NCBI GenBank assembly: GCA_004322135.1
Contig: SCSG01000029.1
Span: 1-33,945 of the forward strand
DNA from: Burkholderiaceae bacterium
GTDB lineage: Bacteria; Pseudomonadota; Gammaproteobacteria; Burkholderiales; Burkholderiaceae_B
Length of the DNA: 33,945 bases
Reading direction: 5' to 3'
In this document: piece by piece, positions 15,610 through 24,753 of the stretch
How the letters are laid out: every line of letters starts with the position of its first letter
Position numbering within the stretch: position 1 is the stretch's first letter
The notes under the pieces: model-generated
The model's database searches: none
The model's input: only the letters and a program-made list of their open reading frames with translations
What the model was told of the DNA's origin: nothing
Position numbers and translations under genes: made by a program

Positions 15610-17367
15610 ATGGCTAGCTCGGCAAAAAGATCCCTCATCCCAACGACGTTCTACGACCAGGCCCGAAATAATCGGCGTGGACTCTATTGGTTGACGCCCG
15701 CCATCGTCCTGGTTTTGTACCTGTGCGTCATGGGCGCGTTCGTTTGGCTGCAGCAGCTGCATAACGACAGCGTCATGTTCGTGACCATCGACCAGGAAGC
15801 ACGCCAGCAACGGCTCATCATGGTGGTCATTGCGCTGTCACTGGTCATTGTCCTCAGCCTGCTGGCGCTGTGGCGCTACACGCGTTTTCGCACTCGCGCC
15901 GAGGCAGCTCTTATCGCCGAAACAGGATTTCGGCGCGCCATGGAGAACTCCATGTCCACCGGCATGCGCGTGTTCGACATGCAAGGGCGCATCGCCTATG
16001 TCAACCCGGCCTTTTGCCGCATGATAGGCTGGAACGAGGCCGACCTCATCGGCCGCACCACGCCCTTCCCCTACTGGCTGCCTGGACGCCATTCTCAACA
16101 TCAGGAAACGCTCGACCTGCTGCTCTCGGGCCGAACACCCAGCAGTGGCCTTGAAGTTGAAGCGCAGCGCCGCGATGGTTCACGTTTTACTGCGCGCATG
16201 TATGTATCGCCGCTGCGCGACCCCAATGGCGAGCAAATCGGCTGGATGACCTCCATGACCGACATCACCGAGCCCAAGCGCATCCGCGAAGCGCTCACCG
16301 CCGCGCACGAACGGTTCATGACGGTGCTCGAAGGGCTGGACGATGCCATCTCGGTAGTAGCCGACACCGCCGAAGGGCTGGAACTGCTCTTTGCCAACCG
16401 CACCTACCGTCGTTTCTTTGGCGCCCAGTCCAGCGGCCACGCCGAGCTTCTGGGCGGGCGCCTGGGCCGCTTCACGGACGAAACCGTGGAAGTATTCTCC
16501 AAGTCAGCGCAGCGCTGGTTCGAGGTCCACCATCGCATGCTGGCCTGGACCGACGGACGGCGCGTGCGGCTTCAGGTTGCGCGCGACATTACGGAACGTC
16601 GCCAGCACGAAGAGGCTTCGCGCATACAGCAGGAAAAAATCCAGCTCACCAGTCGGCTTACCACGATGGGCGAAATGGCATCGTCGCTGGCGCATGAATT
16701 GAACCAGCCGCTTACCGCCATCAGCAACTACAGCATGGGTGCCGTAGCGCTGATCAAGTCGGGCAACGCCCAGCCGGATGTCTTGCTGGAGGCCCTGGGC
16801 AAAGCCGCCAGCCAGGCTGAACGAGCCGGGAAAATCATCAGCCGCATACGCGAGTTCGTCAAACGCAGCGAACCACGGCGCCAGCGCGTGGCCATTACAC
16901 GCATTCTGGAAAATGCCATTTCGTTCGCCGACATCGACGCGCGCAAACGCCAGGTGGACATCGAAAAACACTTGCCTGAAACGTTGCCCGACGTCATGGC
17001 CGATCCGATACTTATTGAGCAGGTGCTGTTAAATCTGTTAAAAAATGGTGTAGAAGCCATGGAGCAGAGCGAATATCGCACTTTGCATGTAGTCATCACG
17101 GACCAATCACCGCTAATTGAACTTGCGGTCATTGACCGCGGCCATGGCTTGCGCGACCCCGAGCGGCTGTTCGAGCCTTTCTACAGCACCAAATCGGAAG
17201 GTCTGGGCATGGGCCTGAACATTTGCCGCACTATTATCGAATCCCACCACGGGCGCTTGTGGGCTACCTCAAACCCCGAAGGCGGCACCATTTTCCGCTT
17301 TACGCTACCTTGCGCGGCGCCGCAAACGCCAGACCAAATTACGAATACCCAGGAGTTGCATGCATGA
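15610..17367 (+). CDS. PAS-domain sensor histidine kinase (DctB/FixL-like)
   Basis: This 585-residue membrane kinase has two transmembrane helices (about 28-48 and 68-88) separated by a very short periplasmic loop of about 20 residues. That argues against a large periplasmic sensor domain. A PAS domain (about 105-222) and a second PAS-like region (235-330) follow. The dimerisation/phosphoacceptor motif has H362 in SSLAHELNQPLTAI, and the ATPase domain shows the N box (LLNLLKNGVEAM, N479), DRGHG (509-513) and GLGMGL (531-536). The signal is probably sensed by PAS or in the membrane. It overlaps the response regulator gene by ATGA and is divergent from aceE, so regulation of pyruvate dehydrogenase is plausible but inferred. 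Confidence 0.93.
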   Translation: MASSAKRSLIPTTFYDQARNNRRGLYWLTPAIVLVLYLCVMGAFVWLQQLHNDSVMFVTIDQEARQQRLIMVVIALSLVIVLSLLALWRYTRFRTRAEAALIAETGFRRAMENSMSTGMRVFDMQGRIAYVNPAFCRMIGWNEADLIGRTTPFPYWLPGRHSQHQETLDLLLSGRTPSSGLEVEAQRRDGSRFTARMYVSPLRDPNGEQIGWMTSMTDITEPKRIREALTAAHERFMTVLEGLDDAISVVADTAEGLELLFANRTYRRFFGAQSSGHAELLGGRLGRFTDETVEVFSKSAQRWFEVHHRMLAWTDGRRVRLQVARDITERRQHEEASRIQQEKIQLTSRLTTMGEMASSLAHELNQPLTAISNYSMGAVALIKSGNAQPDVLLEALGKAASQAERAGKIISRIREFVKRSEPRRQRVAITRILENAISFADIDARKRQVDIEKHLPETLPDVMADPILIEQVLLNLLKNGVEAMEQSEYRTLHVVITDQSPLIELAVIDRGHGLRDPERLFEPFYSTKSEGLGMGLNICRTIIESHHGRLWATSNPEGGTIFRFTLPCAAPQTPDQITNTQELHA

Positions 17368-17990
17368 GTACACCCATCACCTCAAACACCGTTTTCATTG
17401 TCGATGATGATGAAGCCGTACGCGATTCCCTGCGTTGGCTGCTCGAAGCCAATGGTTACCGTGTAAAAAGCTACGCAGGTGCCGAGGATTTCCTTAGCGC
17501 CTACGACGCCGACCAGATAGGTGTGCTCATCGCCGACGTGCGCATGCCTGGCATGAGCGGCCTGGAGCTGCAGGAAGAGCTGATCGCGCGCCACGCCCCC
17601 TTGCCGATTGTGTTCATTACCGGGCACGGCGATGTGCCCATGGCAGTGTCCACGATCAAAAAGGGCGCGGTCGATTTCCTGGAAAAGCCGTTCAACGAAA
17701 CCGACCTCCGTACCATCGTCGCACGCATGCTTGAACACGCTTGCGAGCGTGCCACACAATTCCAGGCGCAACGGAATCACCAGGCTGTGCTTAGCCGGCT
17801 GACCTCGCGCGAACAGCAGGTGCTGGAACGCATCGTGGCGGGCCGCCTGAACAAGCAGATTGCCGGCGACCTGAACATCAGCATAAAAACTGTTGAAGCC
17901 CACCGGGCCAACATCATGGAAAAACTTGAGGTCACCACGGTCGCCGACCTCATGAAAATCGCCCTCGCCAAAACCGAGGGGGTTGCATGA
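17364..17990 (+). CDS. FixJ/NarL-type response regulator
   Basis: This 208-residue protein has a receiver domain (about 8-125: acidic DDD at 14-16, phosphoacceptor D58, T86, K108) and a C-terminal LuxR-type helix-turn-helix (about 145-205, [38 protein letters not shown]). The spacing and the LTxREQQVL motif place it in the FixJ subgroup. The ATG at 17364 overlaps the kinase stop as ATGA and has AGGAG 8 bases upstream; a longer in-frame extension from 17223 would run through the kinase gene. Its own stop overlaps the folD start (ATGA). It is the cognate partner of the kinase at 15610. Confidence 0.95.
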   Translation: MSTPITSNTVFIVDDDEAVRDSLRWLLEANGYRVKSYAGAEDFLSAYDADQIGVLIADVRMPGMSGLELQEELIARHAPLPIVFITGHGDVPMAVSTIKKGAVDFLEKPFNETDLRTIVARMLEHACERATQFQAQRNHQAVLSRLTSREQQVLERIVAGRLNKQIAGDLNISIKTVEAHRANIMEKLEVTTVADLMKIALAKTEGVA

Positions 17991-18847
17991 CGGCACGCAT
18001 CATTGATGGCAAAGCGCTGTCAGCCACCATCAAAGCCGAGGTCGCCAAACGAGTGGAACAACTTAAAGAAGCCGGCACCACCCCTGGGCTGGCCGTTGTG
18101 CTGGTGGGTGAAGACGCTGCCTCTCAGGTTTATGTCCGCAACAAGATAGCCGCGTGCGAAAAGGCCGGACTGCATTCACGCAACATACATCTGGCGATCG
18201 ATGCCCCAGAAGAACAATTGCTCGATGTCGTACGCGACCTCAATCGTGACGACACCATACATGGGATTCTTGTCCAGTTGCCATTGCCGGCGCACATGAA
18301 TGCCGCGCGCGTCATTGAGACCATCTCGGCACAGAAAGACGTAGACGGCTTTCACGTAAGCAATGCTGGCCGCCTCATGACGGGGCGACCATTGTTTCGG
18401 CCCTGCACGCCGTACGGCATCATGAAAATGCTGGAATCGGAAAAAGTGGTGTTGCGCGGCGCAGAGGCGGTAATCGTCGGTGCCAGCAACATTGTCGGCA
18501 AACCCATGGCCCTGCTGCTTCTGGCTGCGGGGGCTACAATCACCCTCTGCAATACCAAGACGCGCGATCTGGCGGCCCAGACACGGCGTGCCGATGTCCT
18601 TGTCGTGGCAACCGGCAAGCCGGGCATGATTACCGGCGACATGATAAAGCCCGGTGCCGTCATCATTGATGTGGGCATCAACCGAAGGGCCGACGGCAAG
18701 CTCACCGGCGACGTCGATTTCGAATCGGCCAGCCAGGTCGCTTCTGCCATCACGCCCGTACCGGGCGGCGTCGGCCCCATGACCATTGCCATGCTGCTGG
18801 TCAACACGGTGGAAGCGGCGGAACGCAACGCCGCCACGCTGGTCTAA
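17987..18847 (+). CDS. folD: Bifunctional methylene-THF dehydrogenase / methenyl-THF cyclohydrolase
   Basis: This enzyme interconverts 5,10-methylene-, methenyl- and 10-formyl-tetrahydrofolate, linking one-carbon units to purine and formyl-Met synthesis. The 286-residue protein has the catalytic region [13 protein letters not shown] (Tyr and Lys), QLPLP, KDVDGFH, the NADP-binding [12 protein letters not shown] and the C-terminal signature [15 protein letters not shown]. Length is typical. Its start overlaps the stop of the response regulator in ATGA, so its translation is tied to the two-component genes. This is an unusual housekeeping/regulatory pairing. Confidence 0.98.
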   Translation: MTARIIDGKALSATIKAEVAKRVEQLKEAGTTPGLAVVLVGEDAASQVYVRNKIAACEKAGLHSRNIHLAIDAPEEQLLDVVRDLNRDDTIHGILVQLPLPAHMNAARVIETISAQKDVDGFHVSNAGRLMTGRPLFRPCTPYGIMKMLESEKVVLRGAEAVIVGASNIVGKPMALLLLAAGATITLCNTKTRDLAAQTRRADVLVVATGKPGMITGDMIKPGAVIIDVGINRRADGKLTGDVDFESASQVASAITPVPGGVGPMTIAMLLVNTVEAAERNAATLV

Positions 18848-18878
18848 CCGGTATTTCGTTATTTTGCAGGCCCATGCG

Positions 18879-20966
18879 ATGAAACAAAACCCCTTGCTCG
18901 TCTCCACGCTGTCGCTGGTTGACTATCCTTCCGTCCAGACCGCCGACATCGAGCCGGCGATTTCCGGCCTGATCGAAGAATCCCGAAAGGCTGTCGATAA
19001 CGCGGCCGACCCGGCACTGCCCGCTACGTGGGAAGCCATAGTCGAGCCGTTGGAAAACGTCACGGGGAAGCTATGGCGGGCATGGTCCGTAGCAAGCCAT
19101 CTGAATGCCGTGGTCAACACGCCGGAATTGCGTGAAGCCTACAATCGCTGCCTGCCTCTGGTTACCGAGTTTTCCACCTGGATCGGGCTGCATACAAAGC
19201 TGTACGAACAGTACCGCCGCATGCAGGCCGACGCGGAATTCACCAACTTGCCACCAGAGCGGCAGCGCATCATCACGCTCGCACTGCGTGACTTTCGCCT
19301 CAGCGGAGTCGAGCTGCAAGGTGAGCAGCGCACGCATTACGCGCAGATTTCCGAACAGATGGCCCGGGCCTCGCAAAAATTCTCGGAAAATGTGCTCGAC
19401 TCCATCGACACCTGGTCGCTTCTGGTCACCGACAAATCGCGGCTGGAAGGCGTTCCAGCCGATGCGGTGCATGCCGCCCAGGCCGCAGCGCAGGCAGCCG
19501 GAAAACAAGGCTGGCTGCTCAACCTGAAAATGCCCTGCTACTTGCCCATCATGCAGCACGCTCGTGACCGCAGCCTGCGCGAGAGCCTGTACCGCGCGTA
19601 CGGCACCGTGGCTTCGGAACAGGGCGATCCCGCCCTGGATAACTCCGCTCTAATCGAGCAACTGCTTGACCTGCGCTCTCAGGAAGCCGCGCTGCTGGGT
19701 TACGCCGATTTCGCCGAACTGCAATTGCAGACGCGCATGGCCAAAAGTGCGGCTGAAGTGCTGGACTTCCTGCGTGGGCTTGCGCGCAGGGCCAAGCCCT
19801 ACGCATTGCGCGACCTGGCCGAGCTGCGCCGCCATGCGAAAGACGAGTACGGACTCGACACCCTCGAGCCCTGGGACGTGGCATTCATTTCCGAACGCTT
19901 GCGCACCGCGCAATATGCCTATTCCGAAGACGAAGTAAAGCAGTACTTTACCGAACCGCAGGTTCTGAAAGGCCTGTTCCACGTCATCGAAAAATTGTTT
20001 GCAGTACGGCTGCGACCTTCGGACGCCAAAACCTGGCACGCCGACGCCCACGCTTTCCAAGTCGAAACACTGCAGGGTGTGCTGTTGGGGCACCTGCTCA
20101 TTGACCTTTATGCGCGCCACGGCAAACAGGGAGGCGCCTGGGCCGACAGCGAGCGCAGTCGCCGCAACAGCACCCAGGGCCTGCAAACGCCCATCGTGTA
20201 TTTAACGTGCAATTTCTCGGCACCGCAGGCTGGCAAGCCCGCACTGTTGTCGCACGACGACGTCACGACGCTGTTCCACGAATGTGGCCACGCCCTGCAT
20301 GCCCTACTGTCGCAGGTCGACGACCTCGGTGCCGCTGCGTTCGTCAGCGTCGAATGGGACGCTATCGAAATGCCGTCCCAGTTCATGGAAAATTTTTGCT
20401 GGGAATGGTCGGTTGTGCAGGCGCTGTCGGCGCATGTGGATACAGGCCGGCAACTGCCGCGCGAGCTTTACGACAAGATGCTTGCTGCTCGCAATTTCCA
20501 GAGTGGCATGCAAACCGTGCGTCAGATCGAATTCTCGCTGTTCGACATGATCATCCACCATCAGGCCAGCGGCTTGCCCATCACCCGGGTCATGCAAGTG
20601 CTGAACGAAGTGCGACAAGAAGTCGCCGTGCTGTTTCCGCCCGCGTGGCACCGCTTCCCACACAATTTTTCGCACCTTTTCGCCGGTGGCTACGGTGCCG
20701 GCTATTACAGCTACAAGTGGGCTGAAGTACTTTCTGCCGATGCCTACAGCGCGTTCGAAGAAGCGGCAACGTTGGACGAGGACGGTACGCGTGACACGCT
20801 TGACGCTGCAACCGGATCACGGTTTCGCAACGAAATCCTGGCTGTGGGCGGCGCACGCCCCGCAGCAGAGTCATTCCGGGCGTTTCGCGGGCGTGACGCC
20901 TCTGCCGACGCGCTGCTGCGTCACCTTGGAATGACCAAAGCGCCACAGACCGAAGCAACACATTAA
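18879..20966 (+). CDS. prlC: Oligopeptidase A (M3 family metallopeptidase)
   Basis: This cytoplasmic zinc endopeptidase degrades short peptides, including cleaved signal peptides. The 695-residue protein has the zinc-binding HECGH (467-471) within TTLFHECGHALHALL, a downstream Glu in the expected region (FVSVEWDAIEMPSQFMENF), and the C-terminal AGGYGAGYYSYKWAEVLSADAYSAF typical of M3A peptidases. E. coli PrlC has 680 residues. The ATG at 18879 (MKQNPLL) is chosen over an in-frame start at 18786 that would overlap folD. It lies 31 bases after folD on the same strand. Confidence 0.96.
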   Translation: MKQNPLLVSTLSLVDYPSVQTADIEPAISGLIEESRKAVDNAADPALPATWEAIVEPLENVTGKLWRAWSVASHLNAVVNTPELREAYNRCLPLVTEFSTWIGLHTKLYEQYRRMQADAEFTNLPPERQRIITLALRDFRLSGVELQGEQRTHYAQISEQMARASQKFSENVLDSIDTWSLLVTDKSRLEGVPADAVHAAQAAAQAAGKQGWLLNLKMPCYLPIMQHARDRSLRESLYRAYGTVASEQGDPALDNSALIEQLLDLRSQEAALLGYADFAELQLQTRMAKSAAEVLDFLRGLARRAKPYALRDLAELRRHAKDEYGLDTLEPWDVAFISERLRTAQYAYSEDEVKQYFTEPQVLKGLFHVIEKLFAVRLRPSDAKTWHADAHAFQVETLQGVLLGHLLIDLYARHGKQGGAWADSERSRRNSTQGLQTPIVYLTCNFSAPQAGKPALLSHDDVTTLFHECGHALHALLSQVDDLGAAAFVSVEWDAIEMPSQFMENFCWEWSVVQALSAHVDTGRQLPRELYDKMLAARNFQSGMQTVRQIEFSLFDMIIHHQASGLPITRVMQVLNEVRQEVAVLFPPAWHRFPHNFSHLFAGGYGAGYYSYKWAEVLSADAYSAFEEAATLDEDGTRDTLDAATGSRFRNEILAVGGARPAAESFRAFRGRDASADALLRHLGMTKAPQTEATH

Positions 20967-20976
20967 GGAGCTCACC

Positions 20977-21633
20977 ATGCCCTATTTCCAGCTTCTGGCT
21001 ACGGCCGCATTGCTTGCCTGTGCTGCGACATCGTACGCCACCACCCCGCCTGCGCAGACCGCCGACGCCGCGCCAGCGGCAAGCACGCCGGGCAACGAAG
21101 CAGGTGCGCAGGATGCCGACACCGTCATCCATAACATCAGGGGATTCATGCCGGATTTGCGCTTCAGCCTGACGGGGGCTGGCAACAAAACCGTTACTCA
21201 GAAAGACTTCAGCGGCAAGGTTGTCATGCTGTTCTTCGGCTATGCAAGTTGCCCCGATATATGTCCAACCACCATGGCGCAGCTTGCGCAGGTAATACAG
21301 AACCTGGGTAGTGACGCCGCCAGGGTGCGCATTGTGTTTGTCAGTGTGGACCCGCATCGCGACACCCCCGAAAAACTCCAGAAGTACGTCAACGCTTTCA
21401 GCCACAATGCCGTTGGTCTCACCGGCAACGAGCGTCAGATCGCTGATGTCGCGCGCCGCTACCGCGTGGCCTATCAGATAGAAAAGCCGAAAGGCAAGGA
21501 TGCCGACAACTATGAAGTCGCGCACGGGCGCGGTGTCTATATCTTCGATCCAGCCGGACACGCACGGCTGCTCGCGTCTGACGCAAACTCAACGTCAGCG
21601 CTGACCCGGGATGTCAGAGCACTGCTGCAATAA
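20977..21633 (+). CDS. Sco1/SenC-type copper chaperone
   Basis: This is a 218-residue periplasmic thioredoxin-fold protein with a cleavable signal peptide (about 1-21, ending SYA). Copper ligands are C92-PDI-C96 and H183 (VAHGRGVYIF). Sco proteins deliver copper to the CuA site of cytochrome c oxidase or act as thiol reductases. It follows prlC by 10 bases with AAGGAG as ribosome site, so it is at the end of that transcript. No oxidase or other copper-handling gene is in the window, so its target is unclear. Confidence 0.93.
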   Translation: MPYFQLLATAALLACAATSYATTPPAQTADAAPAASTPGNEAGAQDADTVIHNIRGFMPDLRFSLTGAGNKTVTQKDFSGKVVMLFFGYASCPDICPTTMAQLAQVIQNLGSDAARVRIVFVSVDPHRDTPEKLQKYVNAFSHNAVGLTGNERQIADVARRYRVAYQIEKPKGKDADNYEVAHGRGVYIFDPAGHARLLASDANSTSALTRDVRALLQ

Positions 21634-21690
21634 GACGCGCCAGCCCCGAACCCCGTTCGCTGCGTGTGTGCAATCGTTGGCAGGACAACG

Positions 21691-21707
21691 CAGGCGTCGC
21701 ACGCCTG
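21691..21707. terminator. Hairpin between convergent sco and nitroreductase genes
   Basis: CAGGCGT-cgc-ACGCCTG is a perfect 7-bp stem with a 3-base loop in the 121-base convergent gap. No uridine tract follows on either strand. Confidence 0.35.
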
Positions 21708-21754
21708 ATCGCCACCACGCCCGTTCGCGACGAGCAGGCGCGTTTACGATGAAG

Positions 21755-22387
21755 CTAGTCTGTCAGGCCCGCAGGCATGCTTGCTGCCGCGTGAGCCGGA
21801 ATGGCTTGTTCGCCGACACCGGTCCACTCGGACACAAAGGCCTGGTAGTCGGGCCGTTTCACCGGCGCCGGCGTTTGAATCGGCGTGCCGATCGACACAT
21901 GGCCCATACAGCGGTAGCCGGGCTTTTCAAAGCCCAACGCGTCATTGACTTCATCAACGTAGGTTCCCAGGCCCGTGCTCCAGTATGCACCGTACCCCAG
22001 CATATGTGCCGCGTTGAGCATATTGGTCACCGAGGCGCCTACCGCCAGCATGCGCTCGTGCTCGGGAATCCGTGTGCTGACGCTATCGAGATGGCACGCA
22101 ACGGCAATGAGCAATGGCACCTTTTCAAGCCAGGCACGCGTGGACGCTTCCTTGGCGGCAGTAATCGGCCGCCCGGCACGCTCTGTCGCCGCGAGGGCCA
22201 ACTCGGCCAGGTGCATGACCGCTGCACCACGTATCAGCGCAAAACGCCAGGGCCGCTCCCTGCCATGGTCGGGCGCCGACATGGCTGCCTGCAGGATCAG
22301 CGCCAGATGCTCGTCGGTGGGGCCCGGTGCTTGCACGTACTTGACGGAACAACGCGACAGAAGATAATTGAGAGGTGCAACAGACAT
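21755..22387 (-). CDS. Nitroreductase family protein (YdjA-like)
   Basis: This 210-residue FMN-dependent NAD(P)H oxidoreductase is of the small YdjA-like nitroreductase type. The N-terminal motif SAPDHGRERPWRF matches the FMN-phosphate binding region, and GYGAYWSTG and GTPIQTP match the family's central and C-terminal signatures. YdjA of E. coli has 183 residues. Physiological substrate is not evident. AAGGA precedes the ATG by about 8 bases. It follows pdxJ by 125 bases on the same strand and may be read from the same transcript. Confidence 0.9.
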   Translation of the reverse strand: MSVAPLNYLLSRCSVKYVQAPGPTDEHLALILQAAMSAPDHGRERPWRFALIRGAAVMHLAELALAATERAGRPITAAKEASTRAWLEKVPLLIAVACHLDSVSTRIPEHERMLAVGASVTNMLNAAHMLGYGAYWSTGLGTYVDEVNDALGFEKPGYRCMGHVSIGTPIQTPAPVKRPDYQAFVSEWTGVGEQAIPAHAAASMPAGLTD

Positions 22388-22512
22388 ACCTATTCCTTGA
22401 CGAAAAAGCCGCGAAAAACTACCAGCGCCTACGAAAATGAGGAGTGGGCCAGCCTGCGACGGGCAACAGCAAGGCTCGCAGCCGCCCCGTTCAGACCTCC
22501 GGCAGCACGTAA

Positions 22513-23241
22513 CTAAACAGGGCGGCAGGCAGCCACGATAAGCGCCTTCATGTCACGCACTGCCTTCTCCCAGCCATCGAACACGGCCCTGGCCACAATG
22601 GCATGCCCGATATTGAGCTCGGAAATCCCCGGAATGCCCGCAACCGTTTGCACATTGCCGTAATGCAGGCCATGACCTGCGTTGACGCGCATGCCACAAG
22701 CTATGCCATGCGTCACACCCTGGCGCACGCGCTGCAGTTCGTGCTCGGCCTGTTCACCTGCTGCGTTGGTAAAAGCTCCGGTATGCAATTCAATGACTGT
22801 GCTGCCGCAACGCGCCGCCGCATCGATCTGCGCGCGATCCGCATCAACAAAGAGTGAAACCCGCACGCCCGCGTCGTGCAACTGCCCGACCGCCGCCTTG
22901 ACTGCCTCAAACTGCCCCACCACGTCAAGCCCACCCTCGGTAGTCAGCTCCTTGCGATTCTCGGGGACCAGGCAGACGTCCTCGGGCCGTACATGGCAGG
23001 CAATGTCGAGCATTTCCGGTGTGATGGCGCATTCCAGATTCATCCGAGTGCGCAACTTGGATCGTATGGCCACGACATCGGCGTCCTGGATGTGCCGACG
23101 GTCCTCGCGCAGATGCAGCGTTATGGCGTCGGCTCCGGCCTCTTCGGCACGAACCGCCGCCTCGACCGGATCGGGATAAGTGGTCAGACGCTGCTGACGC
23201 AGTGTTGCCACGTGATCAATATTCACACCAAGCTCAATCAT
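22513..23241 (-). CDS. pdxJ: Pyridoxine 5'-phosphate synthase
   Basis: This TIM-barrel enzyme condenses 3-amino-2-oxopropyl phosphate with deoxyxylulose 5-phosphate in the DXP-dependent vitamin B6 pathway. The 242-residue protein starts [15 protein letters not shown] and has HLREDRRHI, the catalytic Glu in the [23 protein letters not shown] region, and the C-terminal [16 protein letters not shown] signature. Length matches the family. In many proteobacteria pdxJ precedes acpS; here it follows the RND outer-membrane factor by 66 bases. Confidence 0.97.
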   Translation of the reverse strand: MIELGVNIDHVATLRQQRLTTYPDPVEAAVRAEEAGADAITLHLREDRRHIQDADVVAIRSKLRTRMNLECAITPEMLDIACHVRPEDVCLVPENRKELTTEGGLDVVGQFEAVKAAVGQLHDAGVRVSLFVDADRAQIDAAARCGSTVIELHTGAFTNAAGEQAEHELQRVRQGVTHGIACGMRVNAGHGLHYGNVQTVAGIPGISELNIGHAIVARAVFDGWEKAVRDMKALIVAACRPV

Positions 23242-23307
23242 TGCCAGCCTGCCTTTTCAACGAACAACACCGCATGGGCAAATCCGGCCGAACCCGATCC
23301 GCCCAGC

Positions 23308-24753
23308 CTAGCTACCCCGATTCGAATCCGCCAGCCAACCACCACCCAACGCCTTATACAATTCTACCCGGTTCGAAAGCGCGTTGAGTCGCACCTGCAG
23401 AAGCTGCTGCTGGGCGGAATACAACGCTATTTCGGCAGTTTGCACTTGCAAAAAGCTGTCGATGCCGGCGTCGTAGCGAAGCTGGGCCAATTTCAGAGTA
23501 TTGCGCGACGTGCTCTCAAGGGACTGCAACGCCTCGAGTTGGCCGGTATAAGTGGCTTCACCCGCCAACGCATCGGCTACTTCACGAAAGGCTGTCTGTA
23601 TCGTCTTTTCGTACTGCGAGACTGCGATATTCTTGCGCGCCTTGGCCAGATCCAGATTGCCACTTATCCCGCCTGAAAAGATCGGCACGGTCAACTGAGG
23701 CGAAAACGACCAAAACCGCTGGCTGGAGCTGAACAGCCCCCCCAGCGCGGGGCTGGCAAAGCCCAACAGCCCGGTAATGGAAATATTGGGAAAGAAAGCC
23801 GCCCGCGCGGCGCCGACGTTGGCATTGGCCGCCTCCAGCGTATTTTCGGCGCCAATGATGTCTGGACGCCGCGTCAGCAGATCTGAAGGCAGGCCCGCCG
23901 GGACTGCTGCCATCAACTGCTTCGTGCTGAATGGTGCCGCTGCGGGCAGATTAGGCGGTGGCGCCTGACCCAGCAAAAGTTGCAGCAGGTTGTGGGCCTG
24001 CTCCAATGCACGCCTTGTACTTTGCAGATCAGCGCTGGCGGTGTCCAGCTGCGCCTTGGCCTGGCTAAGGTCGAGCGCACCAGCCACCCCGGAGTCATAA
24101 CGCCGCTTGACGAGGTCATAAGTGTCCTGATAGGACTGCAGCGTTTTTTGTACAAGCACCTGTCGCTGCTGTGCCGTGCGCAGCGAAAAGTAGGCCTCGG
24201 CAACTTGCGCCACAAGAGTAAGGTGCACCGTGCGCCGTGCCTGCTCAGTTGACAGATACTGCTGGTATGCCGCTTCGGTCAGATTCTTGACACGTCCGAA
24301 AAAGTCCAGTTCGAAAGCCGTACTGCCAATGCCTGCCTGATAATAGCGCGACACGTTGGACGCACCAGAATTGGCAAGCAGGTTGTCGGGATTGTGCTGT
24401 ATCTGCGCGTTGCCGCCAATACCAAGGGTTGGCACGCGATCACTTTGCTGAATGCCGTACTGCGCGCGAGCCTCTTGAACACGTCCGGCTGCCACCCGTA
24501 AGTCCCGGTTGTTTTCAAGTGCAACGTTGATGAGCGCCAGCAGGCGTGGATCGCGGAAAAACTCGCGCCACCCCAGATCGGAGGCAGCGACGGCAGGAGC
24601 GGCAGTCGCTGCAGCAGACGAAGGCGAAAATTGTGGGAACTGCGCAGGAACAGGCGCCGCCGGGCGCTCGTAACGCGGAGCGAGCGAACACGCGCTCAAG
24701 GCCACCACGGTCGCAGCCGACAGTACCGCAAGGCGGAAATAGCGTTGGCTCAT
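23308..24753 (-). CDS. RND efflux outer-membrane factor lipoprotein (OprM/NodT family)
   Basis: This 481-residue TolC-like channel has a lipoprotein signal peptide (lipobox LSAC, C22). Its two repeated coiled-coil/beta halves are visible as the alanine- and glutamine-rich segments around residues 80-260 and 300-470, with the LLTRRPDIIGAENTLEAANANVGAARAAFFPNI region diagnostic of NodT/OprM proteins. It forms the outer-membrane exit of the tripartite pump encoded directly upstream. Its start overlaps the pump stop as ATGA, so the stoichiometry is probably coupled. The family is certain; substrates are not. Confidence 0.95.
   Translation of the reverse strand: MSQRYFRLAVLSAATVVALSACSLAPRYERPAAPVPAQFPQFSPSSAAATAAPAVAASDLGWREFFRDPRLLALINVALENNRDLRVAAGRVQEARAQYGIQQSDRVPTLGIGGNAQIQHNPDNLLANSGASNVSRYYQAGIGSTAFELDFFGRVKNLTEAAYQQYLSTEQARRTVHLTLVAQVAEAYFSLRTAQQRQVLVQKTLQSYQDTYDLVKRRYDSGVAGALDLSQAKAQLDTASADLQSTRRALEQAHNLLQLLLGQAPPPNLPAAAPFSTKQLMAAVPAGLPSDLLTRRPDIIGAENTLEAANANVGAARAAFFPNISITGLLGFASPALGGLFSSSQRFWSFSPQLTVPIFSGGISGNLDLAKARKNIAVSQYEKTIQTAFREVADALAGEATYTGQLEALQSLESTSRNTLKLAQLRYDAGIDSFLQVQTAEIALYSAQQQLLQVRLNALSNRVELYKALGGGWLADSNRGS

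Noticed and set aside
21633-21752. A 39-codon open stretch after sco that reads like a protein tail
   Set aside because: It has no start codon in frame, no recognisable similarity, and open frames of this length are expected by chance at this GC content.
21611-22516. A 301-codon plus-strand frame over the nitroreductase gene
   Set aside because: Most of it is antisense to the nitroreductase, it starts inside the sco gene, and it has no recognisable motif.
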